Both the position numbers and the translations under genes were made by a program. 64,000 nt of DNA from Aplysia californica (Eukaryota; Mollusca; Gastropoda; Aplysiida; Aplysiidae), in assembly GCF_000002075.1 (NCBI RefSeq), contig NW_004797307.1:129236-193235 (forward strand), read 5' to 3'. Numbering within the stretch: position 1 is the first letter of the stretch; each line of letters begins with the position of its first letter. This document shows, one piece after another, positions 41,098 through 51,378 of this stretch. The notes below the pieces were generated by a model that saw only the letters and a program-made list of their open reading frames with translations, searched no databases and was not told where the DNA came from.

Positions 41098-41159
41098 GCT
41101 GACGCCTGAAAACCAAAAAAAAAAGATAATAATAATGTGCAAGTCCTTGCCTTAAAATG

Positions 41160-41880
41160 AACACTAAATCAAACAGCGTGCCTGTCCTAGAGTTGGGTCA
41201 CGTAAATCAATGCTCGCAAGTAACAAATGGTTTGCTGGTACCACTAGCAAACGAACGGACTGGTAACGAGCTGCCCGCTTGTCAGCGAGCGAGCTGTGGA
41301 CAGAGAGACTCCATGCATTCAAGTGGGCAGGCGGACGGAGCGGCTCCTTCCATTACATTACTACTTACACTAACACCCCCTGCCCAACATTGTAGCTAGG
41401 TGTTCATAGTTCATGGCAGAAATTTCTGTAATCTTGTAGTTCCGTTCGTTAAAGTCCACGATCCATTTGTCTACATCCAGAAGTCTTGAAGACCAAATAG
41501 GCAACACAAAGTAGGGATGCAACCTCTGCAAAACATCAAATTATGGTAAAATTCAGGGGGGCATGACCCCCCCCTCTCCATATTTTAAGACTGCGGTTAT
41601 TGGTACAATAGTGCGCACAACTAGTTATTAGTACAATTGTACCAATAATTTTTCTGTTAGTGCAAAATGCATTGGCTTTATTTTAACTAATGATTAATTT
41701 AAGCAACTGCAAAAGAAAGCCTTAATCTGCTATATCATTATCAGTGAATTATGGCAACAGACAAAAAATGTCAGTCTAAAAGGAAGGGGGGTGGGGGGTG
41801 TAATTATGCATAAACTTGCATTTTATTACAGTGTGTGTGCGCGCGCGCTTAGTGTTTGTCTAAAAAAAAAGAAAATGCTA
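41160..41880. other. RPL9 upstream region, nothing recognised
   Basis: No conserved coding sequence or repeat with defined ends; includes poly-C and GT/GC runs (41,567, 41,830). Confidence 0.4.
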
Positions 41881-42330
41881 ATTTCAATAATGAAAAAAAA
41901 GTAAATTGAATACTGTATTATTTTACAATGACAGGGGGGAAGCAGACTTTTAAGCATGATTATATTAGTGTACTAAACCTTATATCTGTTTCATAAAACC
42001 AAGGAAAGGAATTCTGAATGTTTAAAGATGTAAAAACAGAATACATTTTTAAAACAGTGATTTAAATCACTGATTTTTATTTTAAAAATCAAGTTGATTA
42101 AAATAAAAAAATCAACCCAGCTCTGATTTCAATTATGAAAAAAAAAGTAAATTGAAACTGTATTATTTTACAGTGAAAGGGGGGAAAGCAGACATTTAAA
42201 TTTAAGCATGAATTATATTAGTCTACTAAACCTTATATGTTTTATGAAACCAAGGAAAGGAATTCTGAATGTTGAATTATATGTAAAAACTGAAATATAA
42301 TTTTTTTAAAATAATTTAAATCAACCCAAC
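41880..42330. repeat. Tandem duplication, unit 246 bp, two copies
   Basis: GTAAATTGAA ... CTGTATTATTTTAC recurs at 41,901 and 42,147, followed in each by CAAGGAAAGGAATTCTGAAT. Confidence 0.8.
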
Positions 42331-42650
42331 CCTGCTTACCCCTACCCTTCACAACCTCAATAAAGAAGAGGCCTAACCCTACTCCTTCTCACCCCCACCT
42401 CTAACCCTCAACAAACAAAACAAAAAAGAGACCTACTATTACCCCTACTCTTGCCTCCACCCCTAAAGCCTAAACAAACACAAAAAAGAGGAGACCTACC
42501 CCTACCCCAAACCCTAAAAAAAACACAATAAAGAAAAGACGTAACCCTATCCCCATCCCTGACCTTCATCAAACACAAGCCGACAAGGAAAGACCTATCC
42601 CCCAAGAAGCCCTACCCTGGGCCAGACCCTATCCCTACCCCTAACAACTC
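42330..42650. repeat. Degenerate CCCTA-rich repeat
   Basis: Diverged units of about 55-60 bp combining AACAAACACAAAAAAGAGGA with ACCTACCCCTACCCCAAACC. Similar to a minisatellite with interstitial telomere-like motifs; related short copy at 33,579. Confidence 0.6.
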
Positions 42651-42710
42651 TTTATTTTTCTCAGTTTCATATTGGTCGCTCGTAGCGAAATTCCTCCTCC
42701 CTAATAATAA

Positions 42711-43495
42711 TACAGTGGAGTCCTGAAATAACGAGAAGTCTGTTATAAAGACATTGTTCTAAAACCCTGTTTTTTTCCCTACTTTACCTTTGTAAATAAA
42801 ATACTGCTATAGCGACATCAGACAAACACGCTAGTCGGTTACAACGGAATATTGCTGCTGCTGTGCACAGACCAATTAAACATGTATATATTTAAAAATA
42901 ACTCGCCAGTTGAGAAAGTCGTTGGCGATCCCGAAACAAAGAATGGGAGAGCCCATGAGAACAAACAATGGAAGGCTAGAGAGAATAGTGGCATCGCGTG
43001 ATACTGATAGGCCATCCCAGTCTAGATTATCTAGGCATACCGTGCCTCTCACTTCTCTGGGCAGGATGGAGAGGTCACAATGTTGGGATAGATGGGGTGA
43101 ATGTGTGACGTGCGCAAGCAGACGCAACGCACCACAGGGTGTGGCGAGGTGGGGGACAACACAGCGGGTGAGTTAGCCTAGAGCCAGAGCCCCTTCTTTC
43201 TGTTCGCCAATGCCGAGCTGTCAACATTGCTACTAGTGCTAGAGAAAGAAACCCGATTCGATTTTTGATCAAGAAAGACCTAGAGATCATGATCAAGTCA
43301 AGTTGAACAAAATCATCATCAGGGGAAATACCAAAAGGAATAAACAGAACATTATAAACTCATAGATTAGGCCTACTTTACTATTTCCCTTGGATTTATT
43401 ACTGGATCCATTATAGCGAGAATCCTGCTAAAATGGACATTTCGGCTCGGTCCCCTCCCTCTCGTTATAACAGGATTCCCCTGTACAATCATTTA
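42711..43495. mobile_element. Complete Tigger-like MITE (781 bp)
   Basis: TA flanks CAGTGGAGTCCTGAAATAAC at 42,713 and an inverse (TTATAACAGGATTCCCCTG) ending at 43,493. It contains the family core in reverse, GGGGACAACACAGCGGGTGA near 43,151. Best-preserved member of the 32-51-kb family. Confidence 0.8.
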
Positions 43496-43829
43496 CAATG
43501 CATTTTGCTAGAATTAATCGCGGTGAGAATTTGGTTAGAAACTGAAGAAAACCTGGCAACTCAGCGCTCCTAAACAACGGAAGTAGAATAAGTCTGCGGG
43601 GTCATCAATTTTGTCATGAACAGATGGTACTTATACAGTGGCTTTCGGTCTCCCATTGAGTATTATAATCTAGATTTAATAGTGGTCGCTCGTTACGGCG
43701 GAAGTCCTCCCCTTTAGTGCTTCCTTCCAGTCTTACGCTAAGCCTCAGTTCACACCTCAACAATTACCTGGCAATTCAGTCTCTGGCGTTCAGCTTTGGA
43801 CTTTCACGAACGAGACTACAAAATCACCC

Positions 43830-44180
43830 TGGGGGTAGATTCTAGAATCTAGATCTAGATCTAGTAGATTCGGTGCTTTTTCGGTAGTTCCCACCCCCCT
43901 TATTTGAGCCTGACCTAGATCTACATCTAGATCTAGACGTTTGATTCGCGGTGAGCTAAGATATCAAACCTAACAACTGCAAAATATTAAATTATGGTAA
44001 AATTCAGGGGGGCGATTCTAGAATCTAGACTAGATCTACTGACTTGTAACCCCCCTTGTTGGTCTAGCCTACTCTTGAGGCCAAAACCAGCGAATAATAA
44101 TTTGTTGGGGGGTGGGACTAGATTCTAGTCTAGATCTAGATCTAGTCTAGTAGACTAAGACTAAGAGTCTAGATTTAGAC
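43830..44180. repeat. Cluster of TAGATC palindromic repeats
   Basis: Runs at 43,838-43,868, 43,916-43,937, 44,015-44,036 and 44,116-44,175 of TAGAATCTAGATCTAGATC type. Confidence 0.8.
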
Positions 44181-44759
44181 GAGAAACGCCAAATTAGATC
44201 GGATGAGATAATGTTTATATGGAAACAATTATTTCCATTAGGCTATCGTCCAATTCAAAAGCACTCCCGGGAAGATTGAAGAATACCGGACCACTCGTAC
44301 ATTATTGCGCGAGAAAGTGGGGTTGGTGGGGCGGGTGGTTGGGGTGGAGGAGGGGGGAGAAGGGGTTCAGGGGGGGGTCTGCTGACAAAATTTTAATGAA
44401 CAGATCTACCGGGTCCGAGATTCTCCATTGAGAGATATTAAAAACGGGAAAATTATGAATTCCTAAGGTTGAGACATAGGAAAAGTCAGTCTGCTGGTCC
44501 AGTATTCTTCAATCTTACCGCACTCCCTTTTGCCTTGTTCTTATTCTGTAGCCTATAGTCAAATATGCTGCTGTCGGTCAAGTCGGCACACAACTCACAA
44601 CACCGTTTACTTTACTGATACGTGTTTCAGGTTCATGCACCGAGTACACCACAACAAACATGAAATTTCAGTACGTTCTGCAAAACATATCAACGAAATA
44701 GTAAATACAACAAATGTATATATAATGTATCCGATCTTAAGTCAATTCAAAAAGTGAAT

Positions 44760-44935
44760 TTAGCTAACATACAGCCTGAGATGGCTTTAGATTTTGAATA
44801 TGAAAACTCGATGCTACCTTCTTCTCTGAAAGCAATAGGGGAAAGGAAACAGGAAGTGTGAAAACTTTTGACTGTCTTGCGCAGTGAACGTAACCGGAAG
44901 TCAGAAACACGCGAAAAAGAAAGTAGAATCAAGCC
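44760..44935 (-). promoter_or_regulatory. Candidate RPL9 promoter and non-coding first exon
   Basis: On the - strand: TTTCTTTTTCGCGTG, then TGACTTCCGGTTACG, CACTTCCTGTTTCCTTTCCC, and a possible donor CAGAGAAG/GTAGCA at 44,817. Pyrimidine-rich starts and ETS-like CTTCCGG boxes are common in ribosomal protein promoters. This would give a 3.7-kb 5'-UTR intron. A rival CTTCCG box lies near 43,580. Confidence 0.3.
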
Positions 44936-44944
44936 TACTGTCAG

Positions 44945-45370
44945 CTACAACTAGATACTAGATAGCCTAGATCTAGACTCTAGAATCTAGATATCTAGAT
45001 CTAGTCACTCTGGTCCAAGACTCTGGTCCTACACCTGTTTTGCCAAAGTTCCCGAGCTCAGCTGACAGCAGCTCACGGAGTAACTGAGCCTGCCCACTCG
45101 CCACTTACTCAGTGTCGTCGAGAGGCAATCTGCACATGTGAGTCTGCTGTGGTTCGACGGCTTTATTCAACATCAACAGTACAGTCAGTTATTAGATCTA
45201 GAATCTAGATTCTAGATCTAGACTAGACTTAGTTTTACCAGGTAATACATTTGATTTACAATCGTTGTTTGCTTTTCGTTTTCATGTTCCCTAGTCTAGG
45301 CTACATCTAAATCTAGATCTAGATCTATATCTAGATCTAGATCTAGATTTTAGATTTAGGGTAAATTTAT
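44945..45370. repeat. TAGATC palindromic repeats
   Basis: Runs at 44,958-45,005, 45,194-45,232 and 45,305-45,358. The last one forms the outer edge of the long inverted repeat. Confidence 0.8.
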
Positions 45371-46168
45371 AGAAACCCTCCCGTCTCATAAAGGAATAAA
45401 GGTTGGTGCAAATGGTCAAGGAAGAGTTCACGGTTCGATGTGATCCTGCCTAGAGCGAACGTGTAGGCCCTACCCACCCAGCGAGTGATGCAAGTTTAGG
45501 TGGCGAGCTCAGATGTGAGTGCGATGCGGGGGGAAAACAAACGCGTTGGTCAGTTCACACCCCGGTGTGATCCCGTCTGGGGCAAACATTGTACGCAGTG
45601 GCTATTGTTACAGCGAGCCGTAAAGATAGCCTCCCAGGCTATTTTTACGGCGTGCCATAAAGATAGCCTCCCAGTGAATCCCAGGCTATTTTTACGGCGA
45701 TCCTCGAAAAGCGACCCTACTCCGCCTCTCATGTACACGACATGCCTCAAAGTATTAGATCTAGGCCTATAGAGGTATAGGAGGGGGGCCGTTCAAAATA
45801 TAAACTTACACCTCAGAGGGGAAAGGGTGTCTTTGGCTTCTGTAAGAAAAGTGTAAGATTGGTGAGTGGGGAGGTTAACCAAATATGACACTTCTGTGAG
45901 ATGAACGTTTTGCTCATGATTGAGAAGAAAAGGTAAAAGAAAAAGTGGATAAATGCCAATAACAAGACCTAGATCTGCATGATCACTGAAGATCCCCGTA
46001 GTTGTTTTTTTGTTTTTTTTTTGTTTTTTTTTTAATTATGATGAAAATTCTGTAGGTGGACATCTAATTTCTTAATGTTTCTTGGTAACTTTGCAACTGT
46101 TTTAGTTTTGTTGATCTTTTGTCTTGATTTCTTTTATTTGTGAGGCACGTACCTATTGCATTGACAAG
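45312..46168 (+). repeat. Left arm of long inverted repeat
   Basis: Pairs with 47,528-48,305. Shared landmarks: AGGGTAAATTTATAGAAACC, GGAAGAGTTCACGGTTCGAT, the GCCGTAAAGATAGCC hairpin, CTTACACCTCAGAGGGGAAA, ACCTAGATCTGCATGATCAC and CCTATTGCATTGACAAG. Long near-identical runs. The left arm has about 60 bases near 46,050-46,110 missing from the right arm. The 45,420-45,600 part also matches the element at 59,098-60,048. Confidence 0.88.
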
Positions 46169-47354
46169 ATTCTCTATGTCTTCCACAATATGCGTTCTTT
46201 CTAGTCAATATGGTTTGATTAAATTGTATTTAAAACTGAAATGATATTTTTACGGCGGTCACAAACTGAAGACGTAGAACACGTTTTTCAGTCTTATAAA
46301 TTCCGTCTTGGCTTGTAGGCCTAGTAGGCTACTACCGTATTTGTTATTTTATACTACCTTTTACTAAATGACTAAACATGTACTTTGAGCTGGTTAAAAC
46401 CGAGTGTAAGGCACTATAATTAAATGTCCTCTGTTATTAGTATTATCATAATTATAGTCTTTATTCTGGACTTAAACAATTCAATGTTTTTATGTTCTTT
46501 ACTAGATCTAGGACCTTATTGTTGTGGGATTCTTTCAAATAATAAAATAGATCGCATTTTTTAAGTTTTTGTGTTTTGTTTTCTGATGTGCTCATATTAT
46601 TACTGTCCATTTTTACGGGGAACAGTTCACCCCAAGGGTGATTCTTTTTCCGATTCATATTTAGGGAAAAAAAATTATGCGGGCATAAGAAATAATGAAG
46701 AAAGTAAATATTGATAAGTTGGAAAATATGAAAGTTGCCATGGAATCACAGAATTGTGTAGCATTCTGTGCATGGAATGGATACAGCACCAACATGGAAA
46801 ACAAACAATAATTTTAAAAAACCGAAGGCTATTCTTACTCTCTAACAAAATTGCATGAACATTGGTGGAATGGTAGATACAGATCATATTATGGTCAATC
46901 GTACTGAGCAAAATTTTGATATTTGAATGTAAAAAAATATATATATATGTATGTGTTCCTGTACCCTGAAAATGCACCACAATAATTAATAAATTAATCA
47001 TTGTGAACACACAAAAAAGAATGTTTACACCTCTATCAAAAATCTGCTGAGTGCAAAGGAAGGAGGAACATTTTAAAGGCATTCCCAAGGCGAAAAGTGT
47101 TAACTCCAAAATGGCGGCTCTTCTTGTGGGTGTGGTACATGTAGTAATGTTGGTGAATGAGATGTTGATGCTGGCAGTGGCAGTGATGATGGTAACGATA
47201 ATGACGAGGAGGTGATGGTGGTGGTGATGATAAAGAGAGAGTGAATGATGATGGTGGGGACAAGATTAAGGAAGAGGTGGTGGTGGAGGAAGGAAGAAGG
47301 AAGGAAGATGAAGAAGAGAATAGAATGATGGTGAAGAGGAGGAAATGGAAAACC

Positions 47355-47872
47355 TATGGGGCTGTTCAAATATAATCTTACACTTTTGGGGACTTTTTAA
47401 AAACAAAAAACCCAAATACCACTTTTCTCACATTTGCCTCCAATCCCCACCTACACCAATTAAATATTAGTACTTTTTCCGATCTTCAACTTCCATTATT
47501 ATTTTAAAGATACCTGTACTATACGTGCTTGTCAATGCAATAGGTACGTGCCTTACAAATAAAAGAAATCAAGACAAAAGATCAGAATTTTCATCATAAT
47601 TTCAAAATTATTTGTAACCCCCCCCCCCTCTAAAAAAAACAAACAAACAACCAACAACGAGGATCTGCAGTGATCATGCAGATCTAGGTCTTGTTACTGG
47701 CATTTATCCACTTTTTCTTTTACCTTTTCTTCCCAGTCATGAGCAAAACGTTCATCTCACAGAAGTGTCATATTTGGTTAACCTCCCCACTCACCAATCT
47801 TACACTTTTCTTACAGAAGCCAAAGACACCCTTTCCCCTCTGAGGTGTAAGTTTATATTTTGAACGGCCCCT
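47355..47872. mobile_element. MITE with GGGGC-GTTCAAA ends inside the right arm
   Basis: GGGGCTGTTCAAATATAATC at 47,355 and TTATATTTTGAACGGCCCC ending at 47,872 form an inverted pair ending in CTTACAC. CCTAT flanks both sides (47,350 and 47,874). The left arm of the long repeat contains only one of these ends. Confidence 0.5.
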
Positions 47873-48305
47873 CCTATAGGCCTAGATCTAATACTTTGAG
47901 GCATGTCGCGTACATGAGAGGCTGAGTAGGGTCGCTTTTCGAGGATCGCCGTAAAAATAGCCTGGGACTCACTGGGAGGCTATCTTTACGGCACGCCGTA
48001 AAAATAGCCTGGGAGGCTATCTTTACGGCTCGCCGTAACAATAGCCACTGCGTACAATGTTTGCCCCAGACGGGATCACACCGGGGTGTGAACTGACCAA
48101 CGCGTTTGTTTTCCCCCCGCATCGCACTCACACCTGAGCTTGCCACCTAAACTTGCATCACTCGCTGGGTGGGTAGGACCTACATGTTCGCTCTAGGCAG
48201 GATCACATCGAACCGTGAACTCTTCCTTGACCATTTGCAGCAATAATTTCCTTTATGAGAGGGAGGGTTTCTATAAATTTACCCTAAATCTAGATCTAGA
48301 TCTAG
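47528..48305 (-). repeat. Right arm of long inverted repeat
   Basis: Reverse complement of 45,312-46,168 with few mismatches and one deletion. The 1.36-kb spacer (46,169-47,527) is unique A/T-rich DNA with a degenerate palindrome at 46,747 and a GATGGT-rich run at 47,150-47,340. Confidence 0.88.
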
Positions 48306-48608
48306 ATCACTTCATCGAGTTTTGCAACGTGTATGTGATCACATTCACGATAGTGGTTGATCTTTGACGCGACGGACAGTTTATTGATCTCAACTTTTCA
48401 CCCTAGGTTGATCGGCTGTGCCCGCCCGGGTTTTTGTTTAGCAAAGTATGATCTGAAATGCAGGATTTTAGCCGAATGTAGATCTAGATCATCAGAGCGG
48501 GATCTTAGGGTGACTTTTGTATATATATGAAAATTCTGTTTTCCTAAAACAACGGGACCTTAAGCGAACCGGGATCGTAAGCGGTAGGATCTTAGGCGGA
48601 GACTACTG
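48306..48608. mobile_element. Right part of CAGTAGTCTCCGC element
   Basis: TCACTTCATCGAGTTTTGCA through TTAGGCGGAGACTACTG next to TA; the same order as 59,752-60,048 with many point differences. It directly abuts the long inverted repeat, whose arms carry the preceding part of the same element. Confidence 0.7.
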
Positions 48609-49219
48609 TATATATATAATAGTCCGTGACATCCTCTACAATTAATTTCGGAACACTTTTGATCCACTGTGCTTTTTTTCCGAATCTTTTGAAATCTATA
48701 TTATTGTTATTTTGCATTTCCCTTTTGGCTGGCATAACTTCTACTGCCCCATCCCCTACACTTTCTTCCCATGTTCAAATGTTGCTCACACGCTTCATTG
48801 CGCTGAAAGTTGCTCACACGGTTCATTGCATTGAAACTGAGACGTCAGCTGAAAACTTTTTCACAGTAACAGTAGATTCTAGTAACAATAACATTCAAGA
48901 TGAAAGAAAACTAGAATCTGGGCTAAACACTAAAACAATGAAGAGGCTAGGAGATTAGACAGACTAGACGGCTACACACTACACACATTACTATTACACT
49001 ATCGGCATGCAAAAGCGTAATGCAAAAATGTTCCATCACCTGAATACGTATTAGTATTACAACATCTGCCTATCGCCGCTTTTCGCATTTAATTGTTGCT
49101 TTTCACATTGATCCTCGATAAGATAAGGACTGGTCTCGAGGCGAGCTTATCAAGATAAGGTCATCCACCCCGGCCCTCAATGCCGGAGCCAAACGTCCGA
49201 GTTACAGGGCCTGACTGAG

Positions 49220-49550
49220 AAGGCCTAGGGTGGGGGACAACACAGCGGGCGAGTTAGCCCAGAGCGCATTCTTTCTTATCGCCAATGCCATGCTGTCAAC
49301 ATCGCTAGCGCTTGAGAAAGAAACCTGATTCGATTTTTGATCAAGTAAGACCTAGAGTAGAGGTCATGTTGAACAATGTCATGATCAGGGTAGATAACAA
49401 AAAGAAATAAACAGTACACCAAACTCATAGATTAGGCCTACTTTATTCTTTCCATTGAATTTATTACTGGATTCCTTATAACGAGAATCCTGGTATAACG
49501 GACATTTCGCACCGGTCCCCAATGTCTCGTTATAACAGGATTCCACTGTA
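49220..49550. mobile_element. Right half of Tigger-like MITE
   Basis: Core GGGGGACAACACAGCGGGCG, then ATAACGAGAATCCTGG, TCGTTATAACAGGATTCCAC and TG/TA at 49,548. Left half absent. Confidence 0.7.
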
Positions 49551-50404
49551 TTGTCTTTGCGTTTACTGTGTTTCAATTTCAAGCATCAGCGTTCTTAATC
49601 TTACTGTTCTGAGCATCAGCGATCTAGATTCTACCAGCAGGTGTCCATTTTCTACAATGCTATAGAGTAGGCCTAGATCTAGATCTGTATAATTATGTAT
49701 GAAATATGCGCTGAACACATTTAAATCAACTTTATTTCCGTCGCAAATTAATAGTTTTTAATGGTTTTTAATCGAGCTATATGACACGAAACATAACTCA
49801 CTTCGTAGTAATTTGCACACTTCGGACCAATCGGGCGGGGGTTTGAGGGGCGCCTTGTTTTTACCACTAATTTGATATTTTGCATAATTTAGGTTTAAAA
49901 TTTTCTTGGAAATAATTGATTTGAGGCTATATTGGCAGCTTAATATATGTGTGATCTACAGCAAGATATTATTTAGATATAAACCTGCAGTTTGACTCCC
50001 GAAGCAGTGCATCTGTGTGCGGGAGTGAAAGTAAAAATGTATAGGTCTTTTTAATTCGTTTCAGCATGTATAACAGTTGAGCATGGAGTTGAATCTGAGA
50101 GTTACTGAGACTACCCATTTAATTATTTATAAATAATATTCTTTTTCAATTAAATGAAAGGTGAGATAGATGGGAAATAGCGGCCTAATGATTAATGTAA
50201 TACCGTCGTGACAGTTACGCACACTGCTACAGTAAAGACAGCCTGTTACTGTTACAGACCAGAGTACTGTGACAGCAGGATCCATTGTCACAATGTTGTT
50301 ATTGTTCAAAACCAAAGAGTTAAAATCGACTTCTCTTTGTAAAACTGAACCACTTTAAAAATGTTTGGCAGGGTCATAGGCCCTACACTAATCCACTAAG
50401 CAGA

Positions 50405-50792
50405 TACAGTGGAGTCCGCTTAAAGTGAACCCTTTGGGACCTCAAGAAAGTGTTCACTTTATCTGAGGTTCAGTTTTTAATCATTTTGGTAGGGTGGAGG
50501 CCTAGAAACAGTAGCTACGCACAGTGATGGGTCAAGGGTGGAGGTGGGGTGGGGGGACAACACAGCGGGCAAGCCTAGACTAGAGGTCTTTCTTTCTCAT
50601 TGAGATTGCCATCGCCAACGCCGAGGTGGCATTGTCTGCCTATGCCCGAGGCAAAGAATTTGGTTTTCACAGAATGGCGACAGTGACATGGTCGGTCAGT
50701 TCTTCGCTTTCCACTCATCTTGGGCGTTCACTTTATCGGAAATCGGTTCATTTTATCCAAAAGCGTGTTCACTTTAGGCGGACTCCTCTGTA
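50405..50792. mobile_element. Short Tigger-like MITE (384 bp)
   Basis: TA flanks CAGTGGAGTCCGCTTAAAGT at 50,407 and an inverse ending GGACTCCTCTG at 50,790. Carries the core GGGGACAACACAGCGGGC at 50,553. TTCACTTTA motifs repeat near both ends. Lies 440 bases upstream of the TSR3 start codon. Confidence 0.8.
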
Positions 50793-51230
50793 TTTAAAAA
50801 TTGTGCTATAATGATTCATCACACTGGACACTGGTCAAAGTCAGTGGTTTTGCTGCCTCATGAGGATGACTCTAACTTTTCCTGTGCATCTACAGTTTCT
50901 CTCTCTTGACTCGGGCCCGACTAATCAGGAGTGAAAGATATTGCTGGGGGAGACCTTCCTGCAGAGCTTGACTTTCAGAATCAGAATGCTGTTTTTGAGT
51001 ATTTTTACTCCCCAACACCAAAGCTGTGATGCACAAAGTGTTTGCTAAAATATGTTTTTAAAAAATTATTAACATGTCTTGGTACACATACCTCACAGTC
51101 AAAATTGTCCGAAATGGCCACCGATCATCCATGATAAAAATGATTGTATTAGACAAGGAAACATCGTGGACATTAGTTATGACGAAAGAACATAATAATT
51201 TGAGCACACACCGTGTTTCTTTGTCTCAGG

Positions 51231-51378
51231 ATGAAGAAATCAAGCCACAACAAAGGTGCCAGTCAAGCCAAGGGTTCTGGTCAGAGAAAGCATGACAGGC
51301 GTTCAAAAAATCTCAACAAGCACAGCTCTGATTGGGAAACCCATAGAGAATTAAAAGATCTTGATAAAGATGAAACAG
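51231..51378 (+). CDS. TSR3: TSR3 coding exon 1 (aa 1-50)
   Basis: TTTGTCTCAG/G immediately precedes ATG. Encodes [20 protein letters not shown] and a polar stretch to DLDKDET, ending at a GTTTGT donor in phase 1. A coding exon further upstream cannot be excluded, but a lysine-rich start fits the family. Confidence 0.8.
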
